DNA of 7,243 nucleotides, taken from NCBI GenBank assembly GCA_024643825.1, contig JAHEME010000137.1, positions 1-7,243 of the forward strand. Reading direction: 5' to 3'. Position 1 is the stretch's first letter. Every line of letters begins with the position of its first letter. Of this stretch, positions 1 through 6,780 are shown piece after piece. The DNA comes from Chloroflexota bacterium (GTDB taxonomy: Bacteria > Chloroflexota > Anaerolineae > Aggregatilineales > UBA3940). Position numbers and translations under genes: made by a program. The notes under the pieces were generated by a model, which had not been told where the DNA came from, did no database searches, and worked only from the letters and a program-made list of their open reading frames with translations.

Positions 1-1
1 G

Positions 2-1462
2 GCGCTCCCCCGAATGCCGGGAGACAGCCGGGAGTTTTCTTCTCCCCGGCAGGGGATGCCTGTGATCCGGTATGAAGCGGTACGGCCCACGAAAGACGGT
101 CGCCAACTGAATGTCAACTTTTCGACGGCGGCCCTGAAAGATGATGACGGCGAGATCACGGGCTTCATCGTGATCGCCGAAGATGTGACTCATAACAAGC
201 GGGCGGCGCTGTTTGACCACACGCTTCAGAGCATCACCACCGCGCTATCGCAGGCGGTTACGCCACAAAACGTCGCGGAGATCATCGTCAGCCGGATCGC
301 TGCGCCGCTGGGTTCGCACGCCTGTGCCGCCATCGTTCTCTCGGAGGACGGGCAATCGGTTGAACTGCTGGATTCGTACGGGCTGGGCGTGAGTCTGCCC
401 TCCTGCTTCCCCCTCGACACCCCTGACCCGCTGATCGACTCGGCACGAACGGCGACCTCGATCTGGCTGAGTACGGAGGATGAGTATCGACGTTACTACC
501 CGATGTCACAGGACATCTTCCAGCAGTACGCCTCAAGCCATGCGCTGGCGTGTGTGCCGATGATTGCAGGGAAGCGCACGCTGGGAGCACTGGGGATCAG
601 CTTTGCGGAAGGGCGCAGCTTTGATCATCTGGAGCGCACCTTCCTCGAAGGCGCTGCCCAGCAATGCGCACTGGCCCTTGACCGTGCCCGCCTCTACGAA
701 GCGGAAGCGCAGGCACGACGCGCGGCGGAACGGGCAGACTTGCTCAAAGTACAGTTCCTGGCGATGATCTCGCACGAGCTGCGCACCCCACTCACCTCGA
801 TCAAGGGGTTTGCCAGCAGCCTGCTGGCGACGGACGTGATCTGGGACGAGACGCGGCAGCGCGAGTTCATCGGGATCATCAGTGATGAGTCAGATGCGCT
901 AACCGACCTGATCGATCAACTGCTGGATTTCTCCCGGATCGAATCGGGCACGCTGCGAATTGTGAAGGAACCGGTCTCGCTGATCGCGATTCTGGAAGAT
1001 GCCCTACCCCAGCTTCGCGCACTGACCCTCAACCACCTGCTGCGGGTGAATGTGCCCCCAACGCTGCCGCTGGTGGACGCCGACCGCAGGCGCATCGGGC
1101 AGGTGCTGACCAATCTGGTAGGCAACGCGACTCGCTACGCCCCCAGCCTGACCGAAATCTGGATTACCGCGTATGCCGAAGATAACATGATCTGTGTGGA
1201 CATCACAGATGAAGGCCCTGGGATCGCGCCCGAAGACCGGGAGCGCGTGTTCGAGCCGTTCCGACAGGGGACGAGTCAGGATCGGGGAGAGAGCAAGGGA
1301 GTCGGACTGGGGCTGGCGATCTCACGCGGGTTAATCGACGCGCATCACGGGCGGATCTGGTTCCGCGATCCACCGCCGAAAGTCGGGACGGTGATCTCGT
1401 TTGGCCTGCCGGTTTGCTCCTCGGAACGGCTGCACGGCAGCGGGGAGCCGGAGATCGTTTGA
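2..1462 (+). CDS. PAS-GAF sensor histidine kinase, 5' end missing
   Basis: Cytoplasmic sensor kinase that would autophosphorylate on histidine and pass the phosphate to the receiver encoded next to it. The frame is open from base 2, so the ATG at 14 is probably internal and the gene starts outside the window. Numbering from that ATG, residues 15-60 look like the C-terminal half of a PAS domain with its PAC segment (KDGRQLNVNFS, then GFIVIAEDVT). Residues about 65-225 fit a GAF domain, followed by a short helical linker (residues about 226-245, rich in Ala, Arg and Glu). The HisKA box SHELRTPL places the phospho-accepting His at residue 254. The ATPase domain shows the N box (NLVGNATRYAP, Asn371), the G1 box (DEGPGI, Asp399) and the G2 box GVGLGLAIS. 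No membrane segment is visible in this part. The ligands of the PAS and GAF domains cannot be told from sequence. The stop TGA shares its last base with the next start codon, so the two genes are probably translationally coupled. Confidence 0.95.
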   Translation, partial: ALPRMPGDSREFSSPRQGMPVIRYEAVRPTKDGRQLNVNFSTAALKDDDGEITGFIVIAEDVTHNKRAALFDHTLQSITTALSQAVTPQNVAEIIVSRIAAPLGSHACAAIVLSEDGQSVELLDSYGLGVSLPSCFPLDTPDPLIDSARTATSIWLSTEDEYRRYYPMSQDIFQQYASSHALACVPMIAGKRTLGALGISFAEGRSFDHLERTFLEGAAQQCALALDRARLYEAEAQARRAAERADLLKVQFLAMISHELRTPLTSIKGFASSLLATDVIWDETRQREFIGIISDESDALTDLIDQLLDFSRIESGTLRIVKEPVSLIAILEDALPQLRALTLNHLLRVNVPPTLPLVDADRRRIGQVLTNLVGNATRYAPSLTEIWITAYAEDNMICVDITDEGPGIAPEDRERVFEPFRQGTSQDRGESKGVGLGLAISRGLIDAHHGRIWFRDPPPKVGTVISFGLPVCSSERLHGSGEPEIV

Positions 1463-1851
1463 TGACTCATATTCTAATTGTGGAAGACGAAGCGAATATC
1501 CGCCGCCTGATCTCGGTGAACCTGAACGCACGCGGCTTTGCGACTCAGGAAGCAAGAAGCGCAGCACAGGGCCTGAAGATGCTCCACGCTTCCGTGCCAC
1601 ACGCGATGATTCTGGATGTGAAACTGCCGGACATGAGTGGATGGGATTTGCTGGACGAGATCGTTAATGACGAGGCTCTGCCCATGATCCCGGTGATTGT
1701 ACTGACCGCACAAGTGCTGGAGAATGATGGGAATTCGCTGCGCTACCCGAATGTGCGGGATGTGATCTACAAACCGATCTCCGGGATCGACCGCCTGATG
1801 CAGGCAGTACATCAGGCGATTGGGGATGGTCGGTCAGGCGAGGAAGCCTAA
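1462..1851 (+). CDS. single-domain response regulator (CheY-like receiver)
   Basis: Stand-alone receiver of 129 residues, the probable phosphate acceptor of the kinase just upstream. All key residues are present: the acidic pair Glu8-Asp9 in ILIVEDE, the phospho-accepting Asp52 in MILDVKLPDMSGW, the switch Thr82 in VIVLTAQ, and Lys104 in YKP. The protein ends soon after the last receiver helix, so there is no DNA-binding or enzymatic output domain. The signal must act through protein contacts or be passed on to another partner. I chose the ATG at 1462 because it overlaps the kinase stop (TGATG), has GGAG at 1450-1453 eight bases upstream, and begins exactly at the conserved first strand. An earlier ATG at 1414 would add 16 residues unlike any receiver. 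The gene converges on the minus-strand remnant that ends at 1977. Confidence 0.95.
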   Translation: MTHILIVEDEANIRRLISVNLNARGFATQEARSAAQGLKMLHASVPHAMILDVKLPDMSGWDLLDEIVNDEALPMIPVIVLTAQVLENDGNSLRYPNVRDVIYKPISGIDRLMQAVHQAIGDGRSGEEA

Positions 1852-1976
1852 CCTCACCCCTTTTCCCTGGAAATATGACCATGCGTGCACGATCTCACCA
1901 CGCTGGATGGGACGAACTTCGTGCCGAACCATCGTTATCACCGCGCATCTCGCGCCGAAGATCATGATGGCCCCGC
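1852..1976. other. convergent intergenic space
   Basis: This 125-base space lies between the response regulator (plus strand) and the end of the moeA-like remnant (minus strand). A terminator would be expected here, but I see no GC-rich hairpin followed by a T run on either strand. The only symmetry noticed is an 11-base palindrome, ACGAACTTCGT at 1912-1922, which is too tight to form a hairpin. Confidence 0.4.
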
Positions 1977-2192
1977 CTACGGCCTCTCAACCATCTGCCC
2001 CATGCTACCGACATCGTAACCCGGAAGCTCCCTCACCGCCGCACGGAATGCCCCATCATGCAGCAGATCGAGCAGCGGAGCTAACACGTCGCTCTGGTAG
2101 TGTTCGCGCGGGATGACCAGATCGTACCCCCTCAGCCGGAGCGCCTGCGCCGCTCCCCCTACACCCGCTGCATACGTGACATCACCCGCAGC
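1977..2192 (-). pseudogene. truncated 3' remnant of a MoeA-PBP-like gene
   Basis: Broken copy of the end of the intact moeA-like gene at 2768-4783. Reading in one frame to the TAG at 1977-1979, it reproduces a 31-residue stretch of that protein exactly (it begins YDLVIPREHYQ). It then continues with a diverged but alignable tail (LPGYDV, MG, VER conserved; 11 of 18 residues by my count) and stops three residues short of the intact protein. Upstream, AAQALRL matches AARALKL of the intact gene, but about six residues (the DFVPVGW strand) are missing in frame. Weaker resemblance (AAGDVTYAAGVG against VASGTADCGLGV) continues to about 2192, overlapping the last codons of the membrane gene in another frame. 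Nothing of the MoeA catalytic part is present. With no start and only the last strand-helix region of the binding domain, it cannot make a working enzyme. The left limit is certain; the right limit is an estimate. Confidence 0.75.
2035..2126. repeat. direct repeat copy 1 (in the remnant)
   Basis: Ninety-two bases that match 2835-2926 without gaps at an exact offset of 800 bases. I count five mismatches (2067, 2106, 2109, 2112 and 2118), about 95% identity. All five fall at third codon positions of the moeA-like frame and are silent. Identity falls to roughly 60% immediately to the left, and to the right the copies need a gap to align. Confidence 0.9.
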
Positions 2193-2641
2193 ACGAGCAG
2201 GATCGAAAGCCCGTCCAGAACCAGCAGCGTCCACTCGATGGGAGTCGCAGTGAAGCGGAAGAGACCTACACCCAGCGCCATGATCTGCGTCACCACAAAC
2301 ACCCCGGCATGAGAAAGCACCGTGAATCGCCAACCTTTCCACGGGGCGGATTCGCGCCGCTGCTGGCTGTATGTCTCCCAGTTGAGGCCCGGCATGCCAG
2401 GCTCCATGTGAGTGCGGATATAGATGCCAATATCGGCAATGCGCGCGTCGTTCTGCGCCCAGCCCAGCGCCAGGAACATCGCCAGCGGCGGGTAGATCAG
2501 GGCCACCGCACCCGTCGTGATCCCCACTCCGAGGAACACTCCAGCGATGGTCAGTGCCACTGAGAGCATCTGCTGCCGAATTTCGATGCGCTTCAAAATC
2601 TCGCTGCGTAAGGCATTGTATTCATGGCTTGCATCTAACAT
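2159..2641 (-). CDS. small four-helix membrane protein, family not recognised
   Basis: Predicted inner-membrane protein of 160 residues that I cannot assign to a named family. The N-terminus is a charged, probably amphipathic helix (residues 8-25, LRSEILKRIEIRQQ). Four hydrophobic segments follow: about 26-44, 45-62 (with a YPPL kink), 107-129 and 134-154. A polar loop at 63-106 contains WAQNDARIADIGIYIR and a Trp/Arg-rich piece. There is no signal peptide and no catalytic motif. Two hairpin-like pairs of helices around a soluble loop would fit a small membrane scaffold or sensor, but that is only a shape argument. The ATG at 2641 has a weak AGAGAG six bases upstream. The gene follows the moeA-like gene in the same direction after 126 bases, so it may have its own promoter. 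Its stop lies within or at the edge of the moeA remnant, so its last ten or so residues may not be original. Confidence 0.7.
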   Translation of the reverse strand: MLDASHEYNALRSEILKRIEIRQQMLSVALTIAGVFLGVGITTGAVALIYPPLAMFLALGWAQNDARIADIGIYIRTHMEPGMPGLNWETYSQQRRESAPWKGWRFTVLSHAGVFVVTQIMALGVGLFRFTATPIEWTLLVLDGLSILLVLRVMSRMQRV

Positions 2642-2767
2642 GGGTCACTCTCTTTAATAAACGGAGGATTTGTGTGCTTTGCGGTGAATCGTTTTTTCCA
2701 TTCTTTTGATGAAGGAAGAATCATCAGGCAGCACCCCACCAGCGTGGTACTTGTTTAAGTGTCTACC
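2642..2767. other. AT-richer intergenic spacer
   Basis: This 126-base spacer between the moeA-like stop and the membrane gene start is visibly richer in A/T than its surroundings, as expected for a minus-strand promoter of the membrane gene. I could not find a convincing pair of -35 and -10 boxes. A short inverted repeat (TGATGA, eight bases, TCATCA, at 2707-2726) is present, but no T run follows it in the minus-strand direction, so it is not a good terminator. Confidence 0.35.
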
Positions 2768-4783
2768 TCATGAGAGAGTCTTACGTTCCACGACCTCCCC
2801 CATCTTCTCCACGTCATAACCGGGCAGCGCCGCCACCGCCGCACGGAATGCCCCATCATGCAGCAGGTCGAGCAGCGGAGCTAACACGTCGCTCTGGTAG
2901 TGTTCACGGGGAATGACGAGATCGTAGCGTTCCCAGCCAACCGGCACGAAGTCGAGTTTCAATGCGCGCGCCGCCGCCCGCACGCCGAGTCCGCAATCGG
3001 CTGTGCCGCTGGCGACGGCAGCCGCCACCGCCAGATGGGTGTACTCCTCACGGTCATAGCCCTGCACGGCAGCCGGATCGATGCCGCGCTGTGAGAGTTC
3101 GTAGTCCAGCAGAATGCGCGTCCCGGCCCCGCGCTGGCGGTTGACGAAGCGCAGGCCCTCCCCCACAAGGGATTCAAATCCGGTTACCCCTTTGGGATTG
3201 CCGGGCATGACGATCAAGCCCTGCTCGCGGTTGACGAGGGTTATCAACACTACATCGCAATCCGGGAGATACTGATCGATGTAGCGCCAGTTATAGTCGC
3301 CCGTGTCGGGGTCGAGCAGATGCGCCCCGGCGAGGTGCGCCTCGCCACGCTTCAGGGCCACCAGCCCGCCGAGACTCCCCACATTGGCAGACGAGAGTCG
3401 CCGCGCCGGGGTGCGTTCGGCGAGAAACTGAGCCAGTAGATCGAGCGTCATATCATGCGAGCCAATGGCGACGATGGTGCGAGCGATCTCGGCGGGCTGG
3501 CGGTACAGATGCACGGTCACCGCCCCGCCCGCGTCGAGTCCCTCCGAGAAGCGCGGGATGCGCACAATGCCGTCAGCGCGCACCAGCGAGGAGATCACGC
3601 CCGCTCCGCGTGATAGCGGGGTCGCGATGACGCGCTCACCGACCTGCCCCACGGTGACGCGCATATACTCGTCATCGCCTGTGGGGGACATCACCTTGCG
3701 GCTGATGATCGCATCCAGCGTGGGCGGCTCAGCAGGCGGCAGCCCCAGCCAGTGCCGGATCAGCGGCTCGATGAAGATTTCCCCGGTCAGCGCCGCCGAG
3801 ACGGGATAGCCGGGTACGCCGATCACCGGCGTGGGCGATTCCTCCAACATGCCAAAGATCACCGGGTGGCCGGGCCTGACGGCGACGCCATGCACTAGCA
3901 GTTCGCCCAGATCGGCGATGACGTGCGCCGTGTAATCTTCGCTGCCTGCACTCGAACCCGCATTGACCAGCACCAGATCGTGCGTGTGCGCGGCTTCGAT
4001 CACCGCCACGCGGATTGAGTCATAGTCATCGCGCACGATGGGCCAGCGCGTCGCCTGCCCACCCCACGACTCGATCTGAGCAGCGATCACCAGACTGTTG
4101 AATTCGATGATGCGGCCCGGCTGCGGATCGTGCAGTTCGGAAGGCGAAGGGCCTTTCGCCCCTACAACATCATCGACTGAGACCAGTTCCGAGCCAGTGG
4201 GGATCACGGCGACGCGGGGTTTGCGCCTCACAGAGATCACTGCATGACCGCTCCCCGCCACAGCGCCGAGATCGACGGGGCGCAGCACGTGATTCGCGGG
4301 CAGCACCAGTTCAGTCGCCACCATATCCTCGCCCATCGGACGAACATGCTGCCACGGCGCAACGCTGGATCGGATCACCAGCGCACCGGGCAAGTCGCCA
4401 TTCTGCACGTTCTCGATCATGATCACGCTATCCGCCCAGGGCGGCATGGCATGACCCGTGTTCACGGCCTGCGCGGGGCGTTCGGTTCGTTCGATGTCGG
4501 CGTGATCATCGATCTGAGTCAGGGTAATCGGGCTGGTCTCGGATGCGCCCTGGGTATCGCGCGAGCGCACGGCATACCCATCCATCGCGCTGGCGTGATA
4601 ATGCGGCGCGCTGATCGCCGCCCAGACGGGCGCGGCGGTGACTCGTCCCAGCGCGTCGGAGAGAGGCACATCCTCGCCGGGGAACGGATCGGCAAGACCC
4701 GCGTCGATCAGGGCGGCGTTCAAGCGGGCGAGGGCTTCGTCCATCGGCAGGTCTTCGAGATATACGCTGCGCTTAGGATTCAT
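2768..4783 (-). CDS. MoeA-type molybdopterin molybdenumtransferase fused to a PBP-like domain
   Basis: Cytoplasmic enzyme of 671 residues. The MoeA part (about 1-425) would insert molybdate or tungstate into adenylylated molybdopterin, the last step of cofactor synthesis. It shows SAMDGYAVR (Asp68), PPWADSVIMIE, MGEDMV, PTGSEL, NAGSSAGSEDY (Asp283) and GVPGYPVSA. The C-terminal part (about 435-671) matches the periplasmic-binding-protein-like domain of MoeA/LysR-substrate-binding fusions known in archaea: GSHDMTLDLL, GSLGGLVALKRGEAHLAGAHL, RQRGAGTR and VASGTADCGLG are typical. That domain probably binds a small anion or cofactor-related ligand, but its role is not established. I chose the ATG at 4783 because AGGTG lies just upstream and the MoeA fold begins soon after; a longer open frame upstream is a shadow of the hydrolase gene. 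The start overlaps the hydrolase end by 11 bases. Ordinary MoeA is about 410 residues. Its last 50 residues are partly duplicated at 1977-2126. Confidence 0.93.
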   Translation of the reverse strand: MNPKRSVYLEDLPMDEALARLNAALIDAGLADPFPGEDVPLSDALGRVTAAPVWAAISAPHYHASAMDGYAVRSRDTQGASETSPITLTQIDDHADIERTERPAQAVNTGHAMPPWADSVIMIENVQNGDLPGALVIRSSVAPWQHVRPMGEDMVATELVLPANHVLRPVDLGAVAGSGHAVISVRRKPRVAVIPTGSELVSVDDVVGAKGPSPSELHDPQPGRIIEFNSLVIAAQIESWGGQATRWPIVRDDYDSIRVAVIEAAHTHDLVLVNAGSSAGSEDYTAHVIADLGELLVHGVAVRPGHPVIFGMLEESPTPVIGVPGYPVSAALTGEIFIEPLIRHWLGLPPAEPPTLDAIISRKVMSPTGDDEYMRVTVGQVGERVIATPLSRGAGVISSLVRADGIVRIPRFSEGLDAGGAVTVHLYRQPAEIARTIVAIGSHDMTLDLLAQFLAERTPARRLSSANVGSLGGLVALKRGEAHLAGAHLLDPDTGDYNWRYIDQYLPDCDVVLITLVNREQGLIVMPGNPKGVTGFESLVGEGLRFVNRQRGAGTRILLDYELSQRGIDPAAVQGYDREEYTHLAVAAAVASGTADCGLGVRAAARALKLDFVPVGWERYDLVIPREHYQSDVLAPLLDLLHDGAFRAAVAALPGYDVEKMGEVVERKTLS
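2835..2926. repeat. direct repeat copy 2 (inside the intact moeA-like gene)
   Basis: Partner of the repeat at 2035-2126, encoding residues about 620-650 of the MoeA-PBP protein. The membrane gene lies between the two copies. Outside this block the two copies still resemble each other as protein but not closely as DNA. Confidence 0.9.
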
Positions 4784-5492
4784 CTTCGCGCACCTGTGCA
4801 TCCAGCCCTTCGAGGAAGGCGCGGATTGTACCGAGGTAGCGATCTCGATCCGGCTCCCACAGTTCGTGACTGGAGCCGGGGAAGACGAGCGCCATCGCCT
4901 GGGATAGATGGACGAGATACTCGGTGACATCGTCGGCGCTGAGGAGCGATCCGGGCTGATCGCCGCGCAGCAGCAGCACGGGCACATTGATCACAGGGAG
5001 GTCGGCCCAGAGGAGGAGTTCGCCGGAGTCGCGTTGGAGGGCTTCCAACACGGGCCGGGGGGCACGCCCCGCCATTTGTTTGATCCAGCCGGGTTCGAGG
5101 GTCGGGTAGCGCGCGGGGTAATCGCCGAGGATCATGCCTGCCACGCGGCTGCTGTTGAGGATTGTATAGCCCAACGCATAGGGAACGCCTATCGAATACC
5201 CCATCAGGCAGAAGTCTTCCACGCCGCTGGCGTCGATCACCGCCTCGATGTCGCGGATGTGATCGACGAAACGATAGCCCTCATCCGAGGGTTCGCTCTG
5301 ACCGCGCCCACGCAGCGAGAGCGCGATGGCGCGGCGCGGGGCCAGCGATTCGATCTCCGTGCGGTAGTCTTCGGCGGTTCCCAGCATGCCGGGGACGAAC
5401 ACCACCGGAGTCAGCGCCGGGTCGGAGCCTTCGCCGCTATCGAGGTAGTGCAGGCGCACATCGCCATTTTCAGCCCACTGCTCTTGGATCAT
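4773..5492 (-). CDS. alpha/beta-fold hydrolase
   Basis: Cytoplasmic hydrolase of 239 residues with the standard alpha/beta fold, acting on an ester, amide, lactone or similar bond; the substrate cannot be told. Visible elements are the oxyanion-loop segment VFVPGMLG (31-38), the LRGRGQSE turn (60-67), the nucleophile elbow GYSIG with Ser100, the acid region LLLRGDQPGS with probable Asp178, and the catalytic His209 in GSSHELW. The region between about 125 and 165 forms a small cap. There is no signal peptide. Length and motif spacing fit the small hydrolase/esterase group (MhpC-like), and nothing is missing from the triad. The ATG at 5492 is preceded by a weak GGGG at 5497-5500. The gene begins 13 bases after the glycosyltransferase stop and runs 11 bases into the moeA-like gene, so it is almost certainly co-transcribed with both. 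Confidence 0.9.
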   Translation of the reverse strand: MIQEQWAENGDVRLHYLDSGEGSDPALTPVVFVPGMLGTAEDYRTEIESLAPRRAIALSLRGRGQSEPSDEGYRFVDHIRDIEAVIDASGVEDFCLMGYSIGVPYALGYTILNSSRVAGMILGDYPARYPTLEPGWIKQMAGRAPRPVLEALQRDSGELLLWADLPVINVPVLLLRGDQPGSLLSADDVTEYLVHLSQAMALVFPGSSHELWEPDRDRYLGTIRAFLEGLDAQVREDES

Positions 5493-5505
5493 AGATGCCC
5501 CGCAT

Positions 5506-6780
5506 TCACTTCTGGCTATCCAGAACGTGGTGGATCAGCGGCTTGAGCCGCTCCACGTCGATCTGCATGTCAGCGAACAAATCTGCCTGGTTTGGTTCAA
5601 ATTCCGACATCAAATGGGTATATCCTAGATTCAGGGCATTCGCGAGCAGATGAAACACATGCTCCTGTCTACCACCAAAGCACTCGACCAGATGCGCGGT
5701 CTCCGGCGCAAAGATGATGTGCGACATCCCTGCCCCGTGCGGCCCGACGACGACCTTTGCCTGCGAAAACAGGCGCACGTTTTCCGCCAGGCTGCGATCT
5801 TCCAGATCATAGGCGCGGAAGCCCAGCGGCGAGAGAAAGTTCAGCACTTCGTCTTCGTTCAGCACCTTGCGCTTGGCCTTGCTGCGAGAGATATAAATGT
5901 AGGGGCTGACCGGATCGGCAGTTGGGTCGGGGGGCGGGAGGTTCGCCAGCATCTTCTGCTTCATCCAGTGATAGCCCTCAATCGACGCAAACTGTGACAC
6001 CAGCGATTTGGGCCGCAGCAGCAAGCGTTCGGCATGTACATCGGTGAAGTTGCTGCGGATAACCTGATCTGGCCCGTAACCTGCCAGCGGCATCGATTCG
6101 TCGATCCAGCGCCAGGGGCCATCGGGAACCAGGATGGTGACCCCCCTCCCGGTGACGGAACGATAGTGATCGATTGCATCCAGGCCGGGCATGATCACGG
6201 CCAGCCAATAGAAAAAGGAGGACGGGAAGATCGTTTGCGCGGCATAGATCGTGTCATAGCGCGCCTGCGGGCTGCCGCCGCGCGCAGCGAGCCGGCCAGC
6301 CTGAAGACACTGGCGTATATCCAGCCGCCCATAGAACTGATCGATGAATGCTTTATCCAGCGATTCCAGCAGGAGGTGTCCATCGAACCCGCTGAAGGTG
6401 TAGCGCTCGCCGCTGTTGCGGTGGCCGATAGTGAACAATCCCACATCGCGCACCTCTGCCACGAACGCCTGCGGACTGTGGTAGGTTCCCATCATGGCAG
6501 TCACTCGCGGCGGCAGATCGGCGGCATCGCTGAACATGGGCGGGCCAGCCGTGAATTCCTCCGGCTCGCCGAACTTCCAGATGGTGATCCGTTCGGGAGC
6601 GATCTTTTCCAGATCGAGCACGCTGGCGATGCGGCGTTTGATCCCGGCCTGCAGCCGCTGATTGATCGGCGTGCGAATGCGGGTAGAGAGTGCGGCAGCA
6701 GCGCGCTGGAACAGGTTCCCAGTGGGCGGCTGATCCACCCTGCCGCGCCTAGTCCGCTGCATCGGTGGAGCTTCGCTCAC
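5506..6780 (-). CDS. glycosyltransferase family 61 protein
   Basis: Probable cytosolic glycosyltransferase of 424 residues, of the GT61 (DUF563) type, which transfers a sugar from a nucleotide donor to a glycan or other acceptor. The C-terminal half carries the family marks (numbers from the GTG at 6783): YISRSKAKRK at 296-305, where the donor-binding half begins, and GPHGAGMSHIIFAP at 347-360 followed by LVE. The N-terminal 50 residues are basic and Arg-rich (QRTRRGR, RIRTPINQR, KRRIAS), with no clear membrane helix. The start is uncertain. Two GTG codons lie in tandem at 6783 and 6780, and GGGAGG at 6787-6792 is 3 and 6 bases away respectively, so I chose 6780. An ATG at 6762 is possible but has no good ribosome site. 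The gene overlaps the CMD-family gene by 32 bases. The donor and acceptor sugars are unknown, and no other glycan genes are visible nearby. Confidence 0.88.
   Translation of the reverse strand: MSEAPPMQRTRRGRVDQPPTGNLFQRAAAALSTRIRTPINQRLQAGIKRRIASVLDLEKIAPERITIWKFGEPEEFTAGPPMFSDAADLPPRVTAMMGTYHSPQAFVAEVRDVGLFTIGHRNSGERYTFSGFDGHLLLESLDKAFIDQFYGRLDIRQCLQAGRLAARGGSPQARYDTIYAAQTIFPSSFFYWLAVIMPGLDAIDHYRSVTGRGVTILVPDGPWRWIDESMPLAGYGPDQVIRSNFTDVHAERLLLRPKSLVSQFASIEGYHWMKQKMLANLPPPDPTADPVSPYIYISRSKAKRKVLNEDEVLNFLSPLGFRAYDLEDRSLAENVRLFSQAKVVVGPHGAGMSHIIFAPETAHLVECFGGRQEHVFHLLANALNLGYTHLMSEFEPNQADLFADMQIDVERLKPLIHHVLDSQK

Noticed and set aside
1912..1922. Palindrome ACGAACTTCGT as an operator or hairpin
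   Set aside because: It has a one-base centre, is a single occurrence, and lies between convergent genes where an operator is not expected.
1977..2342. A 121-residue minus-strand reading frame starting at an ATG at 2342
   Set aside because: The first half is the shadow of the membrane gene in another frame. Only the part from about 2192 down is moeA-derived, so it is treated as a remnant and not as a gene.
2707..2726. Inverted repeat TGATGA / TCATCA as a terminator of the moeA-like gene
   Set aside because: The six-pair stem is AT-rich, and on the minus strand it is followed by A residues instead of a T run.
2127..2834. A complete insertion sequence or integrative element between the direct repeats
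   Set aside because: There is no transposase, integrase or terminal inverted repeat, and the repeats are coding sequence of the moeA-like gene and far longer than a target-site duplication. It is kept only as a recombination hypothesis.
4784..4987. Upstream extension of the moeA-like reading frame by 68 residues
   Set aside because: It lies inside the hydrolase gene, has a Cys/Ser-rich composition unlike MoeA, and the ATG at 4783 fits the domain start and has a ribosome site.
4244..5546. Two plus-strand open frames of 227 and 212 residues
   Set aside because: They are antisense to the moeA-like and hydrolase genes and show His/Arg/Gly-rich shadow composition with no recognisable motif.
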